Origin: Candidatus Pacearchaeota archaeon
GTDB lineage: Archaea; Nanobdellota; Nanobdellia; Pacearchaeales; GW2011-AR1
Direction of reading: 5' to 3'
DNA: 18,535 nucleotides
NCBI GenBank assembly: GCA_026395775.1
Contig: JAPLYA010000142.1
Location: forward strand, 1-18,535
In this document: positions 12,675 to 18,535 of the stretch, piece after piece
Layout: every line of letters starts with the position of its first letter
Numbering within the stretch: the first letter of the stretch is position 1
Position numbers and translations under genes: made by a program
Notes under the pieces: generated by a model
Seen by the model: only the letters and a program-made list of their open reading frames with translations
Database searches by the model: none
Told to the model about the DNA's origin: nothing

Positions 12675-13300
12675 TAAATTATCTTCCTCAAATCTTCAAT
12701 ATCTCCAATTAAAAAATCAGGTTTATTCTTCAGTAAATTAGCCCCAGAATCCCAGGCACACTTGCCAGCAACAATAACACTTTTACAGCCAACTTTTCTG
12801 GCAAGTTTAATATCGGCTACTCTGTCTCCAATATAGAGAACATCTTTAGCTGGGATATTTCTCTTTTTCAAGTAATCAGCAAGAAATTTAGCTTTATCAT
12901 TGAAATCATCTACTGTATAAATTTCCTTAAATTCGTTTTTTAATCTTAAATGTTTCAGAACAGGCAGGGCAAACTCTCTCAGAGAGTTTGTTACAAGTAT
13001 CTTTTCTCCAGGAATCAATTTAATAGAATCAACATCTTTGCATTTTCTTATGCTAGAAACTTTTCTCAATACCCTCCTCATAATTCTTTTCTTTAAAAAT
13101 AGCCTCTGAAACCAGCCAAAACCAAGCTTCTTAAGTGTTTCAGACAAGCTTAGTCCAACACCAATAGCAGAATCAATTTGTTTTCTTGAGAAGCCATATT
13201 CTTCGAGACCTAAGTTTAACGAATGATAATAAACTTGTTTAGAATCTACAATAGTCCCATCAAAATCAAAAATAAGCAGTTTAGCCTCTTTTATTTTCAT
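12674..13300 (-). CDS. HAD-superfamily hydrolase, phosphoglycolate-phosphatase-like
   Basis: The 208-residue protein has HAD motif I DFDGT (nucleophile D12, acid D14), motif II VTNS at about 103-106, and motif IV GDRVAD near residue 158, with a helical cap domain between motifs I and II, as in subclass I HAD phosphatases such as phosphoglycolate phosphatase. It hydrolyses a phosphate ester with Mg2+; the substrate cannot be told from sequence. The cap is basic (KKRIMRRVLRK). A TATA box at 13321-13330 lies 26 nt upstream of the ATG. The stop codon TAG lies in the right end of repeat copy G. Confidence 0.9.
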   Translation of the reverse strand: MKIKEAKLLIFDFDGTIVDSKQVYYHSLNLGLEEYGFSRKQIDSAIGVGLSLSETLKKLGFGWFQRLFLKKRIMRRVLRKVSSIRKCKDVDSIKLIPGEKILVTNSLREFALPVLKHLRLKNEFKEIYTVDDFNDKAKFLADYLKKRNIPAKDVLYIGDRVADIKLARKVGCKSVIVAGKCAWDSGANLLKNKPDFLIGDIEDLRKII

Positions 13301-13320
13301 AATTCAATCAAGATAATTAG

Positions 13321-13330
13321 GTTTAAAAAC
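13321..13330 (-). promoter_or_regulatory. TATA box of the HAD gene
   Basis: GTTTTTAAAC on the minus strand is centred 26 nt before the ATG at 13300 and 8 bp from repeat copy H. Confidence 0.55.
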
Positions 13331-13338
13331 TTTATAGC

Positions 13339-13421
13339 GGAGTTAAAAAATTTGTTGCTTCAATTCCCCAAGCTAAACACAATTACCAAGTATACTGAAA
13401 CGAGGTTAGTTATTACTTCTA
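13339..13421 (+). repeat. Intergenic TIR element, copy H (shortened)
   Basis: This short copy lacks the GGGGTTTTC part but keeps CAATTCCCCAAGCTAAA, CACAATTACCAAGTATACTG and the right end ACGAGGTTAGTTATTACTTC. Its right end meets the stop codon of the convergently oriented surface-protein gene. Confidence 0.68.
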
Positions 13422-13422
13422 A

Positions 13423-15369
13423 CTAACTTTTTCTCTGTCTATTTAGAAAGCTTGAGATAAACTCTTTATTCTTATCTCTATCCATAACTGCTTTAATAGA
13501 ATATAAGTTTATACCATTTTTGCTAACTCTCTCTGTTCTTACTTCATTAGCAACTTTTTTTTGCATATTTTCAGATAATAGCAACTCGCCTAATGCCAGT
13601 TCAGCTGTTTTCTTTGCTTGATTTAAACTATTGCCAAGAGCAGTAAACTTAAACTTATCGTCCTTCTTAGCAATAATCTCTCCTAGACTTAATCCAATTC
13701 CATAATCTATTTTTTCTCTAAACTTTTTATTGTGCTCTTTCAACAGTGTTTCAATCTGTCTTGCTATTTTTATTGCAGGCATTTCGTTCTTGAATGTTCT
13801 TGTATTAAGCGAAGAGAAAACTCCAATAACAAAATCGCCAGATTCAAATATAGAACCTTTTTTCTCGGTTATCGCTTTATATAACCTTGAGAGAGTTTCA
13901 GCTGAAACATTTTTAGTTTTAGAAAGATTATTAATTTTAACAGTTAACAGGCTAGCTTCTTCTTTTCTTCCCTCTAAAACAAGAGAATGTTCTGCTTGTT
14001 CAGGATGGTTCCTAGCAATATTAACAACTTCGAATCCTTTTTTCTCTTGAGGCTCGATTTTAACTTCTTTTTCAACAGGAACAGAATAACTTGTTCTTTT
14101 GATAACTTTCCTGGAGTACAGAACTATAAGCATACCAAGAACAAGTATCAAGAAAACCCAGACAATTGGATATCTAAATATCAAGTTAGAAGAAACTTGT
14201 TCAACTCCTATGCTTCTTCCTGTTAAAGCAACATTTCCAGAGAATTCATCTGAACCATCGCTAACCTTAATGTCATAATTTCCATCTGGCGCTTTCAACT
14301 TGAATTCCATCTGCTCTCCAACACCTATCTCAACATTTTTTGTTTCTTTAAAATCTCCAATTGAAATTTCAATTGATTTCTTGTAAACAGTATTGCCAAT
14401 ATTTTTAACAATTAAAGTGCCATCAACAATTTCAAAACTAGCTTTCTCCAATATTAGAACACTGAACTCTTGGCTTGTAGAAACATTATCGTATTTGGCT
14501 ACAATTTTCCATAAACCCGGAGTAGAGTTAAGCTCGAAGCTTATTTCATCTTCTCGCAAAACATTTTTTTCAACAACTAGCTTGTTATTATTATCAATTA
14601 TCTGAATATTGACACTATCTGCTATCTCGTCATCTGCCTGATCAAGAAGCATTTCATTTATAATCAACTGTTCTCCCGGCACAACATTCTCGCTTGAATT
14701 CAAAATAATTCTCTTTGGAGTTTGCTTTACTCTAAAACTCAAATAAGTATGACCTTCATTTGTAATCTCCCCATATAACCCCTCATAAATTCTAACTTTT
14801 GCCTGATAATCCTTAGCTTTAGCATTTTCAGGAAAACTGAAATTTATAATAAAACTTGAATCAACTTCTCCACTTACTAAAATGCTAGTATTCTCCACAC
14901 TAAACTCATAAAAACCTTTTGCACTCGCTCTGTTCTCTTTTGTTGTATTCCCCCTTATTTGAATATACTTGCCAGCTTCCACTTCAGATTGGTATTCGTA
15001 CAAAACAACATTAATCTGTTTTGAGATAATAAAATCCTGGCTTTCCTTAGTATCTCCTGAAAAACTAGCTTTAATCCTGCAATCTCCACCATTTGTAAAG
15101 CTAGGCAATAGCAGAATTTCAGCATCTATTGTTTTCTTTCCGCCTTGTTTTAAATTTAAATATTGCCTGTAAAAATTATTTTCTTCATTACAATTCAAGT
15201 TTAGCTCAAAAAATCCGGAAGAATCAAGACTAGGAGAAACAGTAGCCTGAATTTTTAAATTATCTCCAAAATTATAAACAACAGAAGGTTGGCTTAAAAT
15301 TATCTCAGCTGAAACAAACTGCATTAAGCATAATCCAAGTATGGCAACAACAAACAACCCCTTTTTCAT
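13423..15369 (-). CDS. Surface protein with one TM helix and a degenerate nucleotide-cyclase-like cytoplasmic domain
   Basis: The 648-residue protein has a signal peptide (1-21, ending VSA), about 375 residues of beta-rich extracellular domains with NxS/NxT sites, one TM helix (about 399-418, followed by basic SRKVIKR) and a C-terminal domain at about 472-630. That domain follows the class III adenylyl/guanylyl cyclase order: TVKINNLSK where active enzymes have the first metal Asp, SGDFVIGVF with D512 at the second, IDYGIGLSLGEI, and ALGNSLNQAKKTAELA matching the GxxVNxAARL helix. The first metal-binding Asp is replaced, so it is probably a pseudo-cyclase or sensor rather than an active enzyme. 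This is fold recognition by motif. A TATA box lies 26 nt upstream. Confidence 0.75.
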   Translation of the reverse strand: MKKGLFVVAILGLCLMQFVSAEIILSQPSVVYNFGDNLKIQATVSPSLDSSGFFELNLNCNEENNFYRQYLNLKQGGKKTIDAEILLLPSFTNGGDCRIKASFSGDTKESQDFIISKQINVVLYEYQSEVEAGKYIQIRGNTTKENRASAKGFYEFSVENTSILVSGEVDSSFIINFSFPENAKAKDYQAKVRIYEGLYGEITNEGHTYLSFRVKQTPKRIILNSSENVVPGEQLIINEMLLDQADDEIADSVNIQIIDNNNKLVVEKNVLREDEISFELNSTPGLWKIVAKYDNVSTSQEFSVLILEKASFEIVDGTLIVKNIGNTVYKKSIEISIGDFKETKNVEIGVGEQMEFKLKAPDGNYDIKVSDGSDEFSGNVALTGRSIGVEQVSSNLIFRYPIVWVFLILVLGMLIVLYSRKVIKRTSYSVPVEKEVKIEPQEKKGFEVVNIARNHPEQAEHSLVLEGRKEEASLLTVKINNLSKTKNVSAETLSRLYKAITEKKGSIFESGDFVIGVFSSLNTRTFKNEMPAIKIARQIETLLKEHNKKFREKIDYGIGLSLGEIIAKKDDKFKFTALGNSLNQAKKTAELALGELLLSENMQKKVANEVRTERVSKNGINLYSIKAVMDRDKNKEFISSFLNRQRKS

Positions 15370-15390
15370 GTTCTACTAGATATAAAGAGA

Positions 15391-15400
15391 TATTTAAATG
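15391..15400 (-). promoter_or_regulatory. TATA box of the surface-protein gene
   Basis: CATTTAAATA on the minus strand is centred 26 nt before the ATG at 15369. Confidence 0.55.
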
Positions 15401-15426
15401 TTTTTGAGGGGTAAATTAGATGTTTA

Positions 15427-15538
15427 GAGGTAAAAACTAACTTCGTTTTGTAGACAGATAGGGGGTTTTCATTGGCTTGAACAATTGCCCAACCTTGAAA
15501 TAATTAAAAAATATGCTAAAATAGTTTATCTTTTAATA
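15427..15538 (+). repeat. Intergenic TIR element, copy I
   Basis: The left end GAGGTAAAAACTAACTTCG then TTTTGTAGACAG is consensus; the right end is AAAATAGTTTATCTTTTAAT. The core has AGGGGGTTTTCATTGGCTTG and AACAATTGCCCAACC. It lies between the divergent TATA boxes of the surface-protein gene and trpS. A stray half-terminus GAGGGGTAAATTAG occurs just before it at 15406-15419. Confidence 0.75.
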
Positions 15539-15540
15539 AC

Positions 15541-15549
15541 TTTTATAAA
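15541..15549 (+). promoter_or_regulatory. TATA box of trpS
   Basis: TTTTATAAA is centred 26 nt before the ATG at 15571. Confidence 0.6.
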
Positions 15550-15570
15550 TGCTATAATCATCAGTTAAGC

Positions 15571-16704
15571 ATGACAAAAGAGAGCGAAGAGTTCAAAGTT
15601 ACCCCCTGGGAAGTTCAAGGCAATGTAGACTACGACAAGCTGATTCAGGAGTTTGGTATAAAACCAATGCCAAAATTATTCGATATTTTTAATGATAATA
15701 TTTTATTCAGAAGAAAAGTTGTTTTTGCTCACAGAGATTTTGAGAAAATTCTAGATTGTATAAAAAATAAGAAAAAATTTGTTATGATGACTGGCCTAAT
15801 GCCCACTGGAAAATTTCATCTTGGCCATATGCTTCTTGCCCAACAGATGGTTTTCTATCAGAAGCTGGGAGCCAAGCTATATATTGCTGTTGCTGATTTA
15901 GAAGCCTATAATGCCAGACAAAAATCACTAAAAGAATTAAGAGAGATCGCAATAGACCAATATCTTCTAAATTATATTGCTCTTGGTTTAAAACCAGAAA
16001 ATTGCGAGTTTTATTTTCAAAGCGAGAGAAGTCGAGATAGCAAGAAAACAAATGCTTATTACAGGCTTGCATCCAATTTTTCAAGATACGCAACTTTCAA
16101 CGAATTCAAAGCAGTTTATGGCGATATTTCTCCTGGAAAAATGAATGCTTCTTTATTGCAAGCAGCAGATATGTATCATCCTCAGCTACCTGAATTTGAA
16201 GGAAAACAAGTTCAAACATTTATTCCTGTAGGAATAGACCAAGATCCGCATATTAGAATAGCAAGGGATATGGCTTCAAGATACAAAGACTATCAATTTT
16301 TGCCCATAGCTTCTACATACCATTTCTTCTTGCCTTCTTTAACTGGCAGTGGAAAAATGTCTAGCTCAGATGAAACTTCTTTTATTGCAATGACAGATAG
16401 CCAAGAAGAAATCAAACGCAAAATCAATAAGTATGCTTTCTCAGGAGGGCAAGCCACAATAGAAGAGCACAGAAAGAAGGGCGGTAATCCCAATGTTGAT
16501 GTCAGCTTTCAATATCTAAAAATGTTTTTTGAGCCAGATGATAAAAAACTTGCAGATATAGAGAAAAAATACAGAAGCGGAGAAATGTTAACAGGCGAGC
16601 TTAAACAGATTTTAATTGAAAAAATACAGAAATTCTTAGCAGAACATCAGAAGAAACGTGAGCTTGCGAAGAAGCAGATTGATAAGTTTATTTTTAAGGG
16701 TTAG
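15571..16704 (+). CDS. trpS: Tryptophan--tRNA ligase, archaeal/eukaryotic type
   Basis: The 377-residue class I synthetase charges tRNA-Trp. The N-terminus (VTPWEVQGNVDYDKLIQEFG) is the signature of archaeal and eukaryotic TrpRS, not of bacterial TrpRS. The HIGH-type motif is PTGKFHLGHM (78-87) and the KMSKS-type motif is GKMSSS (261-266); GIDQDPH and PGKMNAS are also typical of the family. The length is normal for archaea. It is probably leaderless, and its 3' end overlaps the convergent transglycosylase gene by 11 bp. This gene is the best single pointer to an archaeal host. Confidence 0.96.
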   Translation: MTKESEEFKVTPWEVQGNVDYDKLIQEFGIKPMPKLFDIFNDNILFRRKVVFAHRDFEKILDCIKNKKKFVMMTGLMPTGKFHLGHMLLAQQMVFYQKLGAKLYIAVADLEAYNARQKSLKELREIAIDQYLLNYIALGLKPENCEFYFQSERSRDSKKTNAYYRLASNFSRYATFNEFKAVYGDISPGKMNASLLQAADMYHPQLPEFEGKQVQTFIPVGIDQDPHIRIARDMASRYKDYQFLPIASTYHFFLPSLTGSGKMSSSDETSFIAMTDSQEEIKRKINKYAFSGGQATIEEHRKKGGNPNVDVSFQYLKMFFEPDDKKLADIEKKYRSGEMLTGELKQILIEKIQKFLAEHQKKRELAKKQIDKFIFKG

Positions 16705-17224
16705 ATCTTGCTCTAGCCCGAACCCTTGGAACATAATTTCTTGTTTCTTGGTTCATTCTGCCAAGTTCCCAATTATGATTTCTAAAATGACCCATCCCAC
16801 CATTATACATTGCAGCAATTGCGTCCTGCCTTTGTCTAGTATTCATATTATTCCAATTTGGATGATTTCTCGCCCCATATGTTGCAAGCTGATTTAGATA
16901 AGTAACTCCTGCATTAGCATTTGTTTGGGTATCATAAGCTTGATCAAGGTTAGCATTACCTGTTAATTGATTCCATGTTCTAGGCATAATCTGCATCAAT
17001 CCTAGTGCTCCTGCTCTGCTTCTTGCTCTTGGATTACCTTCTGATTCAGCTAAAATAACTCCTCTTACAAAATCTGGCGTAACTTCTGTATGATTATTTC
17101 TTTGAGCAGCTAGGGCATTTGCAACAACATTATCAACCTCTTGTCTATTCAATTGAGCAGAATAAGCATTTCTAGCTCCAGCTAGAACAAATGCAAGTGT
17201 TAATGGTAAACCATATTTTTTCAT
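16694..17224 (-). CDS. Secreted lytic transglycosylase (SLT domain)
   Basis: The 176-residue protein has a signal peptide (about 1-23, ending AYSA) and an SLT fold: catalytic E60 in ILAESEGNPRA, the GALGLMQIMPRT motif (72-83), AGVTYLNQL and AAMYNGG (family AYNAG). These enzymes cut peptidoglycan between MurNAc and GlcNAc to form anhydromuropeptides. Archaea lack murein, so the target should be a bacterium, or the enzyme has been reassigned to another glycan. The C-terminus is basic (RVRARARS). A GGAGG Shine-Dalgarno lies within the end of the upstream 70-aa ORF, 9 nt before the ATG, so the two are translationally coupled. Transfer from bacteria or phage is likely. Confidence 0.9.
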   Translation of the reverse strand: MKKYGLPLTLAFVLAGARNAYSAQLNRQEVDNVVANALAAQRNNHTEVTPDFVRGVILAESEGNPRARSRAGALGLMQIMPRTWNQLTGNANLDQAYDTQTNANAGVTYLNQLATYGARNHPNWNNMNTRQRQDAIAAMYNGGMGHFRNHNWELGRMNQETRNYVPRVRARARSNP

Positions 17225-17228
17225 TTTC

Positions 17229-17441
17229 TTACGCCTCCAAAAGTTGATCTAATTTCCTGCTAACCTCTTGACTAAATACCGGTTCATTAGCTGTATGAAC
17301 ACAAGTTCTAACTTTTAATGGTAATGGGTCAACAAGAGATAAATTATCAATAGGAACCCCATTATTTGTACAGAATTCTCTATACTCTCTAAGTAAACAT
17401 TCAAAAGTGGGCATATCATATGGATTATATTTATTTCTCAT
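17229..17441 (-). CDS. 70-residue ORF coupled to the lytic transglycosylase
   Basis: This small gene ends 4 nt before the transglycosylase start and has a TATA box 26 nt before its ATG, so it is first in a two-gene operon. The protein (MRNKYNPYDMPTFECLLREY...) has cysteines at about 15, 24 and 47, no signal peptide, and a mixed helical/strand composition. No family is recognised. Possible roles are an immunity or regulatory partner of the secreted enzyme, or a short leader ORF; neither is shown by sequence. An internal ATG (MPTFECL) is an alternative start, but the TATA spacing favours 17441. Confidence 0.68.
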   Translation of the reverse strand: MRNKYNPYDMPTFECLLREYREFCTNNGVPIDNLSLVDPLPLKVRTCVHTANEPVFSQEVSRKLDQLLEA

Positions 17442-17462
17442 AACAAACTCTAGTTTCCGGGG

Positions 17463-17471
17463 TTTTTAAAC
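17463..17471 (-). promoter_or_regulatory. TATA box of the 70-aa ORF/transglycosylase operon
   Basis: GTTTAAAAA on the minus strand is centred 26 nt before the ATG at 17441. Confidence 0.55.
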
Positions 17472-17511
17472 TTTATGATATGTCACTACCAAGTAGGCAC
17501 AAAGAGAAAGA

Positions 17512-17520
17512 TTTATAAAT
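17512..17520 (+). promoter_or_regulatory. TATA box of the gene at 17554
   Basis: TTTATAAAT in the palindrome GATTTATAAATC predicts a start near 17542 and a leader of about 12 nt with AAGGA at 17541-17545, so this gene may not be leaderless. Confidence 0.5.
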
Positions 17521-17553
17521 CCTAAGAGAATAAAGAAACTAAGGAAACTAAAA

Positions 17554-17949
17554 ATGGCAACATTAGAAGACTTAAGGATTGAAAAAGTAGACTTTTTTCC
17601 AGGAATAAATACAGGGGAAAGAATCTCGCTTGACATATACCTTAACCCACTACAGGTAGACAACCTAGGAAGGTTCAAAAGGACACTAACAGCAGATTTC
17701 TTATTAGAATTAAGAAGAAGAGAAAAACAAGAAGTTGATTCAGAAAGCAAAAAATTATCTTTCGATCCAAACCAGAATAAGTATGAGGTCGTATCAGACG
17801 ATCTTTCTTTTAGTTTTGAAGTTACTGAGTTAAGAGGGCAGGATATTTGTGGTTTGAAAATTTTGGATCTGTGTTCACTGGATAAACGATCAGCCAGAAA
17901 TCTTTTAGCATATTATAGGGGACATTTATCGAGATATGTTCAAAAATAG
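17554..17949 (+). CDS. Unrecognised 131-residue protein
   Basis: No family is recognised. The protein is soluble and rich in charged residues; strands alternate with short helices (RISLDIYLNPLQVDNLGRF, LSFSFEVTELRG), and the end is helical and basic (DKRSARNLLAYYRGHLSRYVQK). Two cysteines occur near residues 99 and 107. It is divergent from the transglycosylase operon, with separate TATA boxes about 40 bp apart, and it converges on the nucleotidyltransferase gene with a 1-bp gap between stop codons. Confidence 0.78.
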   Translation: MATLEDLRIEKVDFFPGINTGERISLDIYLNPLQVDNLGRFKRTLTADFLLELRRREKQEVDSESKKLSFDPNQNKYEVVSDDLSFSFEVTELRGQDICGLKILDLCSLDKRSARNLLAYYRGHLSRYVQK

Positions 17950-17950
17950 T

Positions 17951-18535
17951 TTAATTTTCCAAAGCCCTTCTAACAATCTCTTCATCGCCTGGATTTGTGA
18001 TTCCAATAGGTTTATCTTCGCTAGGATAGAGCCTCATTTTTAGCTTGTTTTCAATAAGAAGTTTGTTCAATTCAACAGCCAGGATAGCTTCAATTTTTCT
18101 ATCATTTTCATTTATTCTTTTGAACTCTTTTAATCTAGTTGAAAGCAGCTCAAGAACTTCTAGATTCAAGGCAAAAATATTCATAGAGCATAAACTATTC
18201 TCATCAATCCCCTTTTCTTCCAAATTTCCCAGGCTCAATCCGAATGTTTCAGTCATAGATACAATAAAACTCTCTTTCACACTAAATATTGCCCTGTTTC
18301 CCACATTATTTTCCTGCAAGGTGTTCTTTAACTTATAACCCATCGCGGCATTTTCTCCTTTTGAGATTGAATCAAAAAGAATTCTAAAAGTTTCCTCTCC
18401 GTACAAATCATCTGTATTTGAAACAACAAAACCGCAATTAAGAAAGGGTTTAGCAGAACATAGAGCATCACTAGAGCCCCAGGGTTTATCTCTTTTATTT
18501 TCATCATATTCCTGAAGAGCATAATAGACTGGAAT
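17951..18535 (-). CDS. Sugar-phosphate nucleotidyltransferase, N-terminus beyond the window
   Basis: The minus-strand frame is open from the window edge to the stop at 17951, giving 194 codons. KPWGSSDALCSAKPF and VVSNTDDLYGEETF match the NTP-transferase motifs KPWGT.DAL and NADD.YG (the Asp binds Mg2+ and the nucleotide). MGYKLKNTLQENN-VGNRAIFSVKE is the following segment typical of a family of NDP-sugar pyrophosphorylase-like proteins with MVGYxLxNTLSExG-VNRGI. The N-terminal nucleotide-binding loop lies outside the window, so the sugar is unknown. The TTG at 18404-18406 is an internal Leu codon, not the start. It probably makes activated sugars for surface glycans. Confidence 0.82.
   Translation of the reverse strand: MPVYYALQEYDENKRDKPWGSSDALCSAKPFLNCGFVVSNTDDLYGEETFRILFDSISKGENAAMGYKLKNTLQENNVGNRAIFSVKESFIVSMTETFGLSLGNLEEKGIDENSLCSMNIFALNLEVLELLSTRLKEFKRINENDRKIEAILAVELNKLLIENKLKMRLYPSEDKPIGITNPGDEEIVRRALEN

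Noticed and set aside
17951..18406. Complete 151-aa gene starting at TTG 18406
   Set aside because: The frame stays open to the window edge and carries conserved motifs upstream of the TTG, so the gene is a 5'-truncated longer one.
18328..18522. 64-residue minus-strand ORF at the right edge
   Set aside because: It is out of frame with the nucleotidyltransferase, whose KPWG and TDD-YG motifs run through the same bases.

Overview
The window is a strongly AT-rich piece of an archaeal chromosome. The evidence is a TrpRS of the archaeal/eukaryotic type, tRNA genes without an encoded CCA, a tRNA-Lys gene with a 12-nt intron at the canonical 37/38 site, an intein, and TATA boxes centred about 23-28 nt upstream of most first-in-operon start codons (leaderless style). 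Shine-Dalgarno motifs appear mainly at genes that have a leader or an upstream partner. A DUF5652 protein, many short orphan genes and the low GC fit a small-genome DPANN-type archaeon (Woesearchaeota/Pacearchaeota-like), but that placement is inference.

Layout. 1-130: run of RNA hairpins, possibly the right end of an IS200/IS605-type element. 145-243: a 32-residue peptide with 12 cysteines. 275-541 (-): DUF5652 membrane protein. 818-3893: NrdR-regulated class III ribonucleotide reductase operon (nrdR, a 58-aa ORF, nrdD), with two NrdR-box-like palindromes 31 bp apart just after the predicted start of transcription. 4298-5008: nrdG. 5060-8193: a gene split by an in-frame TGA, a dCTP deaminase/dUTPase-fold protein, a thymidylate synthase-like protein, a possible zinc protein and a dCMP deaminase. 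8312-10093: thioredoxin with a 491-aa intein placed exactly before the first active-site cysteine. 10325-11443: tRNA-Lys, a membrane-anchored metzincin protease and tRNA-Asp. 11744-16704: PP-loop thiouridylase-like protein, HAD phosphatase, a large surface protein with a cytoplasmic cyclase-like domain, and TrpRS. 16694-17441 (-): lytic transglycosylase and a coupled 70-aa ORF. 17554-17949: orphan. 17951-18535 (-): sugar nucleotidyltransferase, cut by the window edge.

About half the window (818-10093) reads as one deoxynucleotide-supply island. NrdD, activated by NrdG, makes dNTPs. Deaminase-type enzymes feed dUMP and the thymidylate synthase-like enzyme would make dTMP. The thioredoxin is a plausible electron donor, since some archaeal-type NrdDs use redoxins instead of formate. 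NrdR would set the level of the pathway.

The strongest structure not explained by genes is a family of nine intergenic elements (about 80-120 bp) with terminal inverted repeats. All lie in the same orientation whatever the direction of the flanking genes. A second is the shared architecture of the two tRNA genes: each has a TATA box, then a roughly 50-nt hairpin, then the tRNA.
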